A stretch of DNA of 64,000 bases from positions 67,834-131,833 of the forward strand of contig VZQC01005563.1 of assembly GCA_009823505.1 (NCBI GenBank), written 5' to 3'. A program made the translations under genes and the position numbers. Positions 1 through 10,118 of the stretch are shown piece by piece. The stretch's first letter is position 1. Each line of letters begins with the position of its first letter. The notes below the pieces were generated by a model. It was given only the letters and a program-made list of their open reading frames with translations, did not search any database and had not been told where the DNA came from. Origin of the DNA: Rhizomys pruinosus. Taxonomy: Eukaryota; Chordata; Mammalia; Rodentia; Spalacidae.

Positions 1-152
1 TTTTTTTGGTCTTTTCGAGACAGGGTCTCCCTGTAGCCCCAGCTGTCCTGGAACTCACTCTGTAGACCAGGCTGGCCTTGAACTCACAAAGATCCAACTG
101 CCTCTGCCTCCCAAGTGCTAGGATTACAGGCATGCGCCACCACGCCCGGCTA
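1..152 (-). mobile_element. B1 SINE
   Basis: A full B1 in reverse: poly-T, the 'gagacagggtctccctgtag' block, then the reversed 5' end 'ccaccacgcccggc'. The window opens inside its tail. Confidence 0.93.
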
Positions 153-164
153 TTTTTTAATATT

Positions 165-388
165 TTATTTATTATTTTTTTATTTTATGTATATGAGTGT
201 ATTGCCTGCATGTAAGTGCTCCCGTGTCGTGCAATGCTCATGGTGTCAGAGGAAGGTGTTGGGTTTCCCTGGAACTGGAGTTATGGATGGTTGTTAGCTA
301 CCATACCATGTGGGTGCTGGGAATTGAACTCAGGTCCTCTGCAAGAGCAGTCAGTGCTCTCAACCGCTAAGCCATCTCTCCAGCCCCC
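165..388 (-). mobile_element. B2 SINE
   Basis: Reverse B2 ending in the reversed tRNA-like head 'gccatctctccagccccc'. It directly abuts the preceding B1, so the two are stacked insertions. Confidence 0.92.
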
Positions 389-409
389 TATATTATTTAA
401 TTTTCAAAG

Positions 410-437
410 GTATGTGTCTGTGTGTGTGTGTGTGTGT
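410..437. repeat. (GT)n microsatellite
   Basis: Short GT run with one interruption, just downstream of a B2. Confidence 0.85.
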
Positions 438-519
438 TACATAGAGAAAAACATATTAGGGGACTTCTAGGCTTCTTTTGGCTAGAAAATCTCTGACTTG
501 ATGTGGTAATGAAGAAACT

Positions 520-700
520 GGGCTTTTAATCCCAGCACTCAGAGGCAGAGGCAGGGAGATCTCTGTAGTTCAAGTCCAGCCTGGTCTATTCAGTGAGTTC
601 TAGGCCAGCTGGGACTACAGGGAGACCCTGTCTCAAAAAAGACCAAAACAAAACAAAACAAAACAAAAACAACAACAACAACAACAACAAAAACAAACAA
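520..700 (+). mobile_element. B1 SINE, 5'-truncated, with expanded A-rich tail
   Basis: B1 body from 'cttttaatcccagcac' to 'accctgtctcaaaaaagacc'. The tail has grown into (CAAAA)n and (CAA)n arrays at about 640-700. Confidence 0.88.
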
Positions 701-870
701 GAGTTAGCAGGGGCACAGTGTCACAAGCCTAGAACTTAAGCTACTTGAGGGGCTGAGGTAGGAGGATCCAAAGTTCAAGGCCAGCACAATACATGAGAAG
801 AGGGCGATCAAGTTCAGAGGCGGCATACTTGCCTGTATGAGGCTCTGGATTCAATTTTCATACTTTAAAA
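700..870 (+). mobile_element. degraded B4/ID-like SINE remnant
   Basis: Weak B1-like words ('gctgaggtaggaggatcc', 'ttcaaggccagc') are followed by an ID-like stretch. Heavily diverged. Confidence 0.4.
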
Positions 871-899
871 AAACTGAACCAAGCCAAGACAAAACAAAA

Positions 900-1690
900 A
901 GCCCGTGACTCGCATCCGTGCGTTAACCCACCATGCTTCCAAAGAGACTGCACACCCCCCAAGAGCTGAGAAGGTGCCTTTCAAATGGGCCCCAGGAAGG
1001 AGGGAATTAGTATTATGATAGACACAGCAAGATCCTCTGAGGAGAAGGGTATGGAGTGGCTGGGGCTGAGGAAGGATTTGGAGGCAATTTCAGGGGTCTG
1101 AAGGAGTCTCTGAGCCCAGCAGAAGGCCAACTTCATTCTGTTGCACTTGGTAAATCTTAGTTTAGCTCCCAGCAGGGTAGGACAGGATGTTCTCTGAGTT
1201 TTAGCAGCTGGACTTCTAGGTGGCAGAGCTGTTATTAAGGCCTGAAAGCCCATGGTTGCTAGGCATAGCGCTGCGTCACCTTTTATGGCCGGCTAGCTTG
1301 GGGAGGCTTGCCTATTTACTTGTTTACAGACTTTTGCTTTTTCTTCCCTGTTCTGATCTTTATGACCCTGAACACATTCTTCTTTCTGTCACTCATTTAC
1401 CAATCCTTGAAACAAGTTTGTTACTCGCTGTTGGGAGTGGAAGGCTTCCCAGAGAGTTTTAAGGTAATTCAAACCCCACTGGGTTGAGCAGGGTAAGGTA
1501 TCTCTTTTCTCGGGTTTAATTTGTTGAAGTTCCTCTCCTTTCCATTGCTCTGGCCTAGTAGCTGGCTGCTTGAGGGCAGGCTGTGGCTAAGAGTATAGCT
1601 TCAGGCTGCAGAGAGGCCGGGGCTGGTGTCTTGGCCCTGCCAGTAAGGACCATATGATGTGCAGCCTCCATACTCACCACGTTCTCTCTC
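900..1690. other. single-copy stretch, no gene recognised
   Basis: No SINE signature. Short open frames on both strands show no recognisable protein, and no island or splice pattern stands out. Confidence 0.5.
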
Positions 1691-1699
1691 TCCTGTTAT

Positions 1700-2000
1700 T
1701 TAGTTTAGTTTAGTTTAGATTTTGAGACAGGATCTCCCTGCCCTGTTGTCCCAGCTGGCCTGGGACTCACTATGAAGATCACGCTGGCCTCAATTTCCTA
1801 GAGATCCACCTGCTTCTGCCTTGGCGTGATGGGATAAAAAGCTTGCAGCACCAGGCCCAGCTATTTACTTATTTTTGAGATCCGGTCTCAGGATGGCCTT
1901 GAACTCATGTGCCAAGGATGACCTTGAACTGCTGATTCTCCTGCCTCCTGCCTCCCTGGTTTGTGTAGTGCTGGGGATTAAATGTAGAGCCTCTTGAGCT
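1700..2000 (-). mobile_element. two old, diverged B1/proto-B1 remnants in tandem
   Basis: The first (1,703-1,861) retains 'gagacaggatctccctg' and 'cagctggcctgggactcac'. The second (1,862-2,000) keeps only 'ggccttgaactcatg' and 'gtgctggggatta'. A TTTAG pentamer run precedes them. Confidence 0.65.
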
Positions 2001-2024
2001 GGGCATGTTGATTACACCTTTCTT

Positions 2025-2740
2025 TTTTATTTATTTATTATTTATTATTTATTGGCTTTTTCCATTCCTTTCCTCTTGATTGGATGAGTGTTTGATTTCC
2101 TTTTTCATTTCCTCTTCTGATTTCTTTAGTATTTCCACTTCCTTTTGGAGCTTCTCAATCTCTTCCTGTAGCTCTTTGCTTCACTGGTTGGTTTCCTTAT
2201 CTTTTTCAACATGGGATCTTTTCAGTGTTTCCACTTCCGGAGTTTGTCATTTTCTCTCTCTCTCTCTAGGTCCTTCTTGAGTTTTTCATTCTCTTTTCTT
2301 AATTCTTTGATTTGCTCTTTATAATCTTGTATTTCTTTAAGTATGTTCAGAATTGTACTTCTGATATCTGTGTCCTGGGCCATCCCCAGGGGGATCCCAC
2401 TGTAGGAATCTTCCACAGGGTTGGTAGAGCTTGGTGTGGGATTATCCTGCACTTTTCCCATGTTGTCTCTTCTTAGTGTCCCTGGCATATGGGCTTCTCT
2501 TTGCCTGTATTCCAGTGTGAGTCCTAAATGCCTCTTCACTGTGTTGAAGGCTTGCTTTGCTTGCCTCCTTCAGATGCCTTTGTTGTTTGATTGATTTGTT
2601 TTTCTCCCTTTCTCTTTGCTTATGGAGTGTTGACTTGTCTAAGCTTTAGGCTTTCTATTGGAAGTCTAACTTACTTTTCCCTTTCTGTTCTGAAGGTTCT
2701 CCAAAGAATCCACTTGGACACTCCTTCGGCAATCTCAGTT
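2025..2740 (-). mobile_element. coiled-coil-coding retroposed fragment, probably LINE-1 ORF1
   Basis: Read on the minus strand, 2,222-2,539 is an open frame of about 105 residues whose second half is rich in Glu, Lys and Leu in a heptad-like pattern (for example EQIKELRKENEKL). The coiled-coil code continues to about 2,060 in another frame after a stop or frameshift, then ends in an A-rich TTTA-type tail at 2,020-2,050. LINE-1 ORF1 proteins have such an N-terminal coiled coil, so a 5' LINE-1 piece is the best guess. No ORF2 follows and the fragment is broken, hence non-functional. A processed copy of another coiled-coil mRNA is possible. Confidence 0.4.
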
Positions 2741-2782
2741 GGTGGGGGTGGGGGCGTTGGGGGTTGGGGGGGTGTACCTGTG
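2740..2782. repeat. G-rich low-complexity tract
   Basis: Runs of four to six G separated by single T, C or GT; a candidate G-quadruplex on the plus strand. Confidence 0.6.
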
Positions 2783-2811
2783 CTTCAGGTGGTCTTGGGA
2801 AGTCCCTGATC

Positions 2812-2961
2812 CGATATACACCTTTCATCCCAGAACTCTGAGACAGAGGCAGGCGGATCTCTGTGAGATTGAGGAGGCCAGCCTGGTCTACAGTAGTGAG
2901 TATCAGATCAGTTGAGGCTATAGGAAGACCCTCTCTAAAAAAGACAAAACAAAACAAAAAC
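2812..2961 (+). mobile_element. B1 SINE, moderately diverged
   Basis: B1 body 'cagaggcaggcggatctctg' through 'gaccctctctaaaaaagac' with a (CAAAA) tail. Confidence 0.82.
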
Positions 2962-2965
2962 GTAG

Positions 2966-3020
2966 AGCTTATAGTATGGTTGGCGAGCACTCTACCAACT
3001 GAGCTACATCCCCAGCCCCA
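2966..3020 (-). mobile_element. ID element remnant
   Basis: Reversed ID head 'ctaccaactgagctacatcc' ending 'ccagcccc'. Confidence 0.65.
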
Positions 3021-3047
3021 GACTATTTTTAAAAATATTTTATTTAT

Positions 3048-3271
3048 GGGGCTGGAGAGATGGCCTAGTGGTTAAGAGTGACAACTGCTCTTGCAGAGGA
3101 CCCCGGTTCGATCCCCAGCACCCACATGGCAGTTGAGAGCTGTCTTTAACTCTAGTTCCAGGGGAATCCGACACCCTCTTCTGACCTCCACGGCATTGCA
3201 CAGCACAGGTACACAGACCTGCATGCAGACAGTACATTCATACACATAAAGAATAAACAAAATTAAAAAAA
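3048..3271 (+). mobile_element. B2 SINE
   Basis: Near full length: head 'ggggctggagagatggcc', recognisable A-box and B-box (ggttcgatcc), A-rich tail 'aaaattaaaaaaac'. Confidence 0.93.
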
Positions 3272-3302
3272 CAATGTTTAAAAAAATTTTATTTAGTTAG
3301 TT

Positions 3303-3441
3303 ATTTTGAGACAGGGTCTCCCTGTAATCCCAGTTGTCCTGGAACTCACTATGTAGTCCAGACTGATTTTGTACTCACAGAGATCTGCCTGGCTCTGCCT
3401 CCAGAGTGTTGGGATTAAAGGCAGGCGCAACCATGCCCAGC
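3303..3441 (-). mobile_element. B1 SINE
   Basis: Reverse B1 from 'gagacagggtctccctgtaa' to 'aaccatgcccagcc'. Confidence 0.9.
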
Positions 3442-3446
3442 CAAGA

Positions 3447-3642
3447 TTTATTTTTATTTTTTTTTAATTATTCGGATGTGTCTGTGTGTGAGTATGTGCT
3501 CATATGGCTGTTCCATCTGAAGGTGTTGAATCCCATGGGAACTGGAATCTCAAGTGGTTATGAGCCACCTGACTTGGGTGCTGGGAATTGAATTCTGTCC
3601 ACTTGAAGAGTAGTACTGAAGACTGAGCCATCTCTCCAGCCC
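3447..3642 (-). mobile_element. B2 SINE, shortened
   Basis: Reverse B2 with internal deletions, ending 'gagccatctctccagccc'. A (GTTT) run follows. Confidence 0.85.
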
Positions 3643-3659
3643 TTTTTTGTTTGTTTGTT

Positions 3660-4450
3660 TTATTTAAATACAGTAGAAGCCAAGATTTTCAAGACCAGAA
3701 GAGATCCTGGTAATTCTCTAAGAATGAGAAGGAAACAGCTTTGTTACATAAGAATGATAAGGAGCAACAAAGGCAGGATGTCCATCAAGTACCCTACCTG
3801 AGGGAGCTTAGGTTCTGGAAGCCAAGAGTGGCCTGGGCCTGTGGGTCCTGTCACTGCCCAGGTGGAAGAACGCAGCCATCTACCCTGTGCTAATTCCTCC
3901 TTTCCCTGGAAGAGTTGCTGGTGACTTAGGAACCTCCATGGGCTGGGCCACACTTACACTACTCTGTTTCATGTATAGTCTGGTACCCAAACCAAGGGAA
4001 GTGTGTGTAGAGTAGACTACTTGAGTTCACAAGCTCAGTTACCCTGTGCTTTCAGGGCTGAGAATTCAAAGGCCTCTGCTGATGAGGAAAACATCAACAA
4101 TCACAATTACAGTCAGGGAGAACCGGCTCCATCTGCAACCAACTGGGCAATTACCTACTAATTAAGCTCTCAGTTTGTTTTCAGAGGGTTACAGTACAGT
4201 CCTTGGAAGATGTGCCCTGCCCTACTGGTCACCAAGGTGTTAAAGAGTAAGCATTCCATGTGAATCAAGGTGGAACTCTTCCATTTGATTAAATGTAATA
4301 GCCAAGTTTACTCCACAATCAGGAAAACTCACAAGCAATGTCCTTTTATGTTTGGAACATGAAAGGATTGTAGTTTTTCTTTTGAATACTCTGAACTTTT
4401 AAGGAGGAGGGAAAAGGTAGAGGGGAAAAGGCATTGTAGAGGACACATCT
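3660..4450. other. single-copy stretch, no gene recognised
   Basis: No repeat family or credible exon seen. Base composition is ordinary. Confidence 0.5.
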
Positions 4451-4630
4451 CTCTTGCATCTGTAAATCCTAGCACTTGGGAGGCAGAGGCAGGTGGGCAG
4501 ATCTTGGTGAGGTTAGGTGGGCAGATCTCTGTGAGGTTAAGGCCAGCCTCGTTTACAAAGCAAGTTCCAAGACAGCTGGGGCTACAGGCTACAGGGAGAC
4601 CCTGTCTCAAAAAGACCCCCCCCAAAAAAG
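4451..4630 (+). mobile_element. B1 SINE with internal 24-bp tandem duplication
   Basis: B1 body carrying two adjacent copies (4,491-4,514 and 4,515-4,538) of the segment beginning 'aggtgggcagatc'. Confidence 0.88.
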
Positions 4631-4640
4631 AATGCAGATT

Positions 4641-4869
4641 CCAATAGCTGGAGAAATGCCTTAGCAGTTAAGAGGTTAAGACCAGTTAAGGCTGCTCTTG
4701 AAGACCCTGGTTTGAATCCCAACACCTACATGGCAGCTAAAAACCATCTGTAACTCTAGCTCCAGGGAATCAGATGCCCTCTTCTGTCCCCTGTGGGCAT
4801 TGGACAACATAGGTGCACTTACACACACAGGAAATTCACTCATACACATAAAATAAAAAAAAATTTTTA
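4641..4869 (+). mobile_element. B2 SINE, diverged
   Basis: Head 'agctggagaaatgcc', middle 'ctcttgaagaccctgg', A-rich tail. A small duplication of 'gttaag' lies in the head. Confidence 0.82.
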
Positions 4870-4879
4870 AATGCACATT

Positions 4880-5075
4880 TCAGGACTGTGAAATGGATCA
4901 GTAGGTAAAGGTGCTGCTACTGAGCCCTGAGGACCAAGTCTGATCCCTGATAAACACACGGTGGAAGGAGAAAACTGATCCTAAAAGTTGCCCTGTTATC
5001 CACCTTGAGCCATGGCACTTGATAGGGAGAGTGTGTGCACATGTGTCAGAGGTTGGTAGCAGGGTAGGGTGTTGC
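4880..5075 (+). mobile_element. B3 SINE
   Basis: Pattern 'gtaggtaaaggtgctgctac ... acacggtggaaggagaaaac', a B3 hallmark. Old copy. Confidence 0.65.
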
Positions 5076-5097
5076 TGTAAAGAACCTGACCACAAGG

Positions 5098-5352
5098 CTG
5101 GAGAGATGGCTCAGCAGTTAAGAGCACTGACTCCTCTTGCAGAAGACCCAGGTTCGATTCCCAGTACCCACATGGTGGCTAAGAACCATCTTTAAGCTGG
5201 GTGTGGTGGTGCATGCCTTTAATCCTAGCACTGGGGAGGCAGAAGCAGGTGGATCTCTGTGAGTTCAAGGCCAGCCTGGTCTACAGAGTGAGTTCCAAGC
5301 CAGCTGGGGCTCTTGGGAGACCCTGTCTCAAAAAGACAAATAACTAAATAAA
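5098..5352 (+). mobile_element. composite B2-B1 SINE (copy A)
   Basis: A B2 head and body (5,098-5,195) stops at 'aagaaccatctttaa' and passes directly into a complete B1 5' end (gctgggtgtggtgg, from 5,196) and body. A 15-bp direct repeat, taaagaacctgacca, lies at 5,078-5,092 and 5,353-5,367 and so encloses the pair as one insertion. Two further loci (15,308/30,855 and 48,163) have the same B2-to-B1 join. Confidence 0.85.
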
Positions 5353-5367
5353 TAAAGAACCTGACCA

Positions 5368-5694
5368 TGATGCTTTTTTGGAGAAATGTGGAAGACTTTG
5401 GAACATTGGACTAGAAAAGCAGTTTAATGCTGTAAGCAGAGCTTAGGAGGCTGTTCTAATAGGAGGCTGGAAGAAAGTAGTGCTGAGAGTAATGCAGACT
5501 CCAATGACCTCACTCAGGATGTTTTAGAGGGAAGCAAGAACTTAAACAGAAACTGTGCTAGAGGGCATTCCTGTGATATTTTGGCAAAGAATCTAGCTGC
5601 CTTCTTCTGGTATCCTAAGAACTTGCCTGAGAAGAAAAAAAAGAACTTGCCTGAAGCTAAGTTAAAAAATAATGGACTAGCTATTTCATTGTGG
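5368..5694. other. single-copy stretch, no gene recognised
   Basis: No repeat or exon signature. Contains a small local repeat of 'aagaacttgcctga' at about 5,619 and 5,641. Confidence 0.45.
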
Positions 5695-5818
5695 TGGGGC
5701 ATGACTTTAGTCTCAACAGAGCCAAGTAGATCTCTGTGAGCTTAATGTTAGCCTGGTCTCCATAGAGTTTTAAACCAACCAAGGCTACATAGAGAGACCC
5801 TACCTTAAAAAAAAAAAA
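5695..5818 (+). mobile_element. old B1 SINE remnant
   Basis: Keeps 'agatctctgtgagctta' and 'gagagaccctaccttaaaa'; diverged at many sites. Confidence 0.6.
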
Positions 5819-5822
5819 CTTT

Positions 5823-5920
5823 GTGAGTTCAAGGCCACCTGGTCTCAAGTGTTCCGAGCGACAAGCTGAGGGCTTACAGGGGACCCTTTCTCAAAAGGCC
5901 AAAAAAAAAAAAAAAAAAAG
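5823..5920 (+). mobile_element. partial B1 SINE
   Basis: Right half only, 'gtgagttcaaggccacctgg' to 'ccctttctcaaaaggcc' plus poly-A. Confidence 0.65.
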
Positions 5921-5944
5921 TAGCAGGCGTTGGGGCCCCGGGCG

Positions 5945-6112
5945 CGGGGCCGGGCGGCCTCGTGCACGCACTTTATCCTAGCACTGGGAGGCAGAGGCAA
6001 GCAGATCTTTGTGTTGAGTTCAAGGCCAGCTTTTACAGAAGTTTTTTTTTTGTTCCAGGACAGTGGGCTACAGGGAAACCGCTGTCTCAAAAAGACCCAA
6101 AAAAAAAAAAAA
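5945..6112 (+). mobile_element. B1 SINE, noisy
   Basis: B1 with a garbled 5' end (repeated gggccgggcg words) and a normal 3' end. Confidence 0.78.
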
Positions 6113-6383
6113 TTATTTTATTTTTAAATGTTTATTTATTTTTTTAATTTTTTATTTATTTCTGTAGTGTATCAATGTTACTGTCTTCATGCAGGTCTGT
6201 GACCTCGTGTGTGCAATGCCGCAGAGGTCAGAAGGGGAGTCAGATTCCCATTGGAACTAGAGTTCTCCGGAATTGGGTTTCAGACGTTCTCGGGCTGCCA
6301 TGTGGGTGCTGGGGATCGAACCTCGGGTCCTCTGCAAGAGCAGCAGTCGGCCGCTCTTAACCGGTAGGCCATCTCTCCAGCCC
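6113..6383 (-). mobile_element. B2 SINE
   Basis: Reverse B2, CpG-rich and near consensus, ending 'ggccatctctccagccc'. Confidence 0.9.
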
Positions 6384-6605
6384 AATTTGTATTTATTTAT
6401 TTATGTGTGAATGGAAGTTACTGTCTGCACCATAGGTCTGTATGCACCTGTGCGTGCAACTGCCTCAGAGGCAGAAGAGGGTGTGGATTCCCCTGAACTG
6501 GAGTCAAAGACGGTTCTCGCCGCCATGTGGTGCTGGGATCAGAACCCGGTCCTCTGCAAGAGCAGTCGGTGCTCTGAAGCCACTAGGCCATCTCCTTCCA
6601 GCCCC
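6384..6605 (-). mobile_element. B2 SINE
   Basis: A second reverse B2 directly behind the previous one. Confidence 0.88.
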
Positions 6606-6644
6606 TATTTTGTTTTTCTAATAAGTGTTTTGGTTACACAAATC

Positions 6645-6828
6645 CTAAGTGCATCATGAGCATGCAGTGCCTGCAGAAGCCAGAAGAGGGCACTGGAATC
6701 CCCTGAAACATGAGAGTTACAGGATGAAGTGTTGGCCATCACTGTGGGATCAGAGGAAATGAACAAGGTCCTGTGCAAGAGCAGCAGGAAGTGCTTACTT
6801 AAACTCCTCTGGCCGTCTCTCTCTCCTG
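6645..6828 (-). mobile_element. old B2 SINE
   Basis: Keeps 'gccagaagagggcactgga' and 'gtcctgtgcaagagcagc'; the head is diverged. Confidence 0.65.
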
Positions 6829-6829
6829 T

Positions 6830-7690
6830 CCGCTTGATAGAATTTACTTTGTTCAAAAACACAAAAATGTTAAATAAACGGACAACAGATAAATCGTTAC
6901 CTTCTATGTGGTGGCTCAACGCTCCCAGTCCAGGTTGCAGCATTTCTTTTCACCCCAGAAATGGTCCCTTTACCATTCACTGAAGTACTTTTTTTTAGGG
7001 GGGTCGGGGAGCAACTAAATCTTAAATGTTCCAGCTTTCTTCATGTGAGAGCATATAATTATGTTTTCACAGCAGCATGGTCTCTGTAATGAAATCGGTA
7101 CTTGAATGAATTTTTATTTTTCTACACATTAAATAAAACGAACTAGATTTCATGTATACATGTTTCTATTTGTTACCGTGGCTCAAATGAACCATTAATC
7201 CAGTTAGTTTGATGGGAACTAACGGCAGCGACTGCTAAATTGCATGCATCTTAGTGGGTGACTTAAACCTTTGTCTCTTTGCCTTCGTCATCTACCACTA
7301 TGAGATTTGAGCTAAAGTTCTTCTGTTCAACCCTGCACCCCCTAGTCTACAACTATCACTGAAACAAAGATCATATTTTTCCTCAATGAAATTGAGCCAC
7401 AAGGAGCTTGAAAACAAATGTTTCCTTCCCTATGCCCACAACTCCCAGCACTGACCAAAGGGAGCAGAAAGAAAGAAGCACTAAATACAGGACCTACTTA
7501 GTATGCTTCAGAAGTCCCACATTTTTTCTGGTAAATTGCCTTCTAGGACGTTTTGTAGCATTTTACAAAAGATTTTTATTCTATGTCAAAAGTAAAAGAA
7601 CTATAAAATTAATGCTTCGGTACTTTTATTTATAGAGAAAGGCCTCTTGATACACATGGTGAGTGCATGGTGAGGGCAAGAGACCAGTCA
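6830..7690. other. single-copy AT-rich stretch
   Basis: No repeat family recognised. The part at about 7,060-7,330 has balanced complexity, which might be a conserved non-coding element, but this cannot be judged without alignment. Confidence 0.4.
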
Positions 7691-7694
7691 AGCT

Positions 7695-7937
7695 AGGTTG
7701 GAAAAGTGGCTCAGCAGTTTACAGAGCACAACTGCTCTTGCAGAGGACCCGGCTCGATCCACCCACCCAACACCCACATGGACGGACACTTAAGAGACCG
7801 TCTAAACTCCAGTTCCAGGGGAATCCAGACCCTCGTATTTTGGAATTCTCCGCGGCATTGCATGACACTGGTGCACAGACCTACATGCAGGACGTACATT
7901 CATACTACATACAAAAATAAAAAATAAACATAAATGA
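7695..7937 (+). mobile_element. B2 SINE, noisy
   Basis: Head 'ggttggaaaagtggctcagc' and 'actgctcttgcagaggaccc', with several small insertions. Confidence 0.85.
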
Positions 7938-8104
7938 TAAAGCAAATACTTATGTATTTTATTTTGTTCAATAGCAGATATATTTGTTCAAAACTTTGGG
8001 GGTAATTGCTCAGGCCTTCATAGTTTTCTGAAGAAAAAATGTCAAGCATGTAATGTTAACTTTCCCTTCATAGACCTCCACAAATCTTGCATAAAATGCA
8101 CTCC

Positions 8105-8249
8105 TTTTTTTCTTTTGGTTTTTTTGGAGCCCCAGCTGGTCTGAAACTTCACTATGTAGACAGACCAGCCTGGCCCTTATCTCACAGAGATTTCCACCTG
8201 CCTCAACCTTCTGAGAGCTGGGATTAGGCAAGTGGCACCATGCCAGCTA
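8105..8249 (-). mobile_element. B1 SINE, noisy
   Basis: Reverse B1; 'gagacagggtctccctgtag' has been reduced to a short remnant next to 'gccccagctggtctg'. Confidence 0.75.
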
Positions 8250-8368
8250 AACTGTGTCTTTTAAAATCAAATTAATCTGAGAATAAATCACAAGGCTAAC
8301 TGGAAAGGCACTTGAGGCCACTTGAAGTTTCAGTCTCAAAGGGTTCCTTTACAAATCGTCAAAGTACA

Positions 8369-8625
8369 GGGGCTGGAGAAGATGGCCGTTTTAGCTAGGT
8401 TAAGAGCGCAACCAGCTCTTACAGAGGACCTGGGTTTCGATCCCCAGCACCTCCATGGGCGGCCGAGAAAGCCGTCTGACAACTCAATTCCAGGAGAACT
8501 CCAGATTCCAGGGGAATACCGACCACATCCTACCTCCGCAGCACATTGCCGACACGGGTGCCCAAACATACATGCAGACATAAATTCTACAACATCAGAG
8601 AAATATACAAATTAATAAAAAAATA
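8369..8625 (+). mobile_element. B2 SINE, noisy
   Basis: Complete B2 with stutters such as 'gagaagatggccgtttt' in the A-box region. Confidence 0.85.
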
Positions 8626-8726
8626 AAAAAATTAAATTTTTTAAAAAATCTATCCTTATATGTGTACCCAGTGTGATTGCCTCATACCTTACCCATGACT
8701 CGGAGCGGCTATTCTGAATCAGTTTG

Positions 8727-8855
8727 GAGGCAAAGCAGAGGTAGCTCAGTCCTGACTGGAGTTCAAGGCCAGCCATGACTCTACATGTAGCAACAATTCC
8801 CAGACAGCTGGGACTACAAGAAAGACCCTGGTTTCTCCAAAAAGACCCCCCAAAA
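8727..8855 (+). mobile_element. partial B1 SINE, noisy
   Basis: Starts mid-element; 'gttcaaggccagcc' and 'aaagaccctggtttctcc' retained. Confidence 0.65.
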
Positions 8856-8964
8856 ATCTTCCACGTACCTTGGTTTATGTCCCTAAGATTAAAGGCAAAT
8901 TTGAGAGATGCGGTATTCTCAGTTCCAGTGTTGACTTTACGAGCGCATTAAAATATTGCGTGTT

Positions 8965-9188
8965 GGGCTGGAGAGATAGCCTAGCCGGTTAAGAGCACCG
9001 ACGCTCTTGCAAGAGGACCCGGGTTCGATCCGCCCAGCACCCCACATGGCGGCTAAGAACCGTCTGGAACTCCAATTCCAAGGAGAACTCCAGTTTCCAG
9101 CTGGATCAAGACCTCTCTGACCTCCGCAGGCATTGCACGACACGGGTGCACAGACCTGCATGCAAACCGAATACATTCATACACATAC

Positions 9189-9215
<27 letters not shown>
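8965..9215 (+). mobile_element. B2 SINE, noisy
   Basis: Full-length head to poly-A tail (about 28 A). Confidence 0.88.
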
Positions 9216-9219
<4 letters not shown>

Positions 9220-9227
9220 TATGATTT

Positions 9228-9410
9228 AAGCCTGCATTTGGTGCATGCCTTTCAATCCTAGCACTAGGAGAGGCAGAGCACAGTGAGGATCTTTCGTTGA
9301 GTTGAAGCCCAGCCTGGGTCTACAGAGTGAGTTCTCAGGACAGCTGGATTACAGGAGAGACCCTGTTTCGAAAAAAACCAAAAAAAAATTAAAAAAATAT
9401 TTAAAAAAAA
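9228..9410 (+). mobile_element. B1 SINE, noisy
   Basis: 'tgcatgcctttcaatccta' to 'gaccctgtttcgaaaaaaac' with A-rich tail. Confidence 0.78.
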
Positions 9411-9433
9411 TTGCTCGTTTAGAAAGTTCTTCC

Positions 9434-9467
9434 AGGCGGCTGGAGAGATGGCTCAGCGTTAAGAGCC
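9434..9467 (+). mobile_element. B2 SINE head cut off at an N
   Basis: Only 'ggctggagagatggctcagc' and a few more bases remain before the N at 9,468; beyond it begins a reverse B1. The two cannot be one element, so sequence is missing or misjoined. Confidence 0.8.
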
Positions 9468-9468
9468 N
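9468..9468. other. assembly join (single N)
   Basis: A lone N between a truncated B2 head and a truncated reverse B1. Confidence 0.9.
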
Positions 9469-9527
9469 ATCCGCCTGCCTCTGCCTCCCGAGTGCTAGGA
9501 TTAAAGGCGTGCACCACCACACCTGGC
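9469..9527 (-). mobile_element. B1 SINE 5' part
   Basis: Starts abruptly after the N at 'atccgcctgcctctgcctcc' and runs to the reversed B1 start. Confidence 0.85.
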
Positions 9528-9535
9528 TTTGTTTT

Positions 9536-9673
9536 GTTTTTTTTGAGACAGGGTCTCTCTTTAGTCCCAGCTGGCCTGGAACTTGCTATGTAGACCAGGC
9601 TGGTCTTGAACTCACAGAGATCCACCCATCTCTGCCTCTTGAGTGCTGGGATTAAAAGCATGTGCTTCCAGCT
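9536..9673 (-). mobile_element. B1 SINE
   Basis: Reverse B1 'gagacagggtctctctttag' to 'gcatgtgcttccagct'. Confidence 0.88.
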
Positions 9674-9689
9674 AAAATATAAACATTTT

Positions 9690-10118
9690 TACAAATAAAT
9701 TATCACATCTACACTTCATTTCCTCCCCTCCATTTCCTGTCCTATCCCCCCCACACCTCCACTATGCTTTTCCATCTGCTGAGGCCACTCTTAGTGCTGG
9801 CACTGTGTGTATGGGTGTGGGGACATCTACTGGAGCATGGGACACATCCCTGAAGAAAACTGACCCTTCCACAGCAGCAATCACTTGCCAGTAGTTCCTC
9901 AGGTAGTGGAACTTTATGAGCTCTCTCCCCATCCATGCTTAGACTTTGTTTGGCTTGATCTTGTGCAGGTTTTGTGTGTGTTGTCACAAGTGTTGTGAGT
10001 TCATGTACCAACTCTACATCTGACAGAGGGTTAGTGTCTGAAATGTACAAGTAACTCAGAAAACTAGGAAACAAAACCAAGGAAACAAACAGACTATTTA
10101 GAAACCGGGGCGTGGGAG
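9690..10118. mobile_element. rodent LINE-1 (Lx-like) fragments
   Basis: About 9,760-10,010 has the rodent Lx-type 3' UTR words 'ctgaagaaaactgaccc', 'tttggcttgatcttgtgcag' and 'gtgttgtgagttcatg'. About 10,020-10,100 resembles plus-strand LINE-1 ORF2 coding for the 'dRelIskIyK'-like region, heavily mutated. Family recall only, not an alignment. Confidence 0.5.

Larger units (their letters stand above)
5820..9467. other. indel-rich segment ending at a lone N
   Basis: B1 and B2 copies here carry many one-base insertions, losses and local stutters (for example in the B1 at 5,945 and the B2s at 7,695, 8,369 and 8,963), unlike clean copies elsewhere. Most likely long-read sequence that short-read polishing could not fix. 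Coordinates inside are approximate to true sequence. Confidence 0.6.

Noticed and set aside
2222..2539. Coiled-coil open frame as a host gene
   Set aside because: A-rich tail, T-rich surroundings and the interrupted continuation fit a retroposed LINE-1-type piece better.
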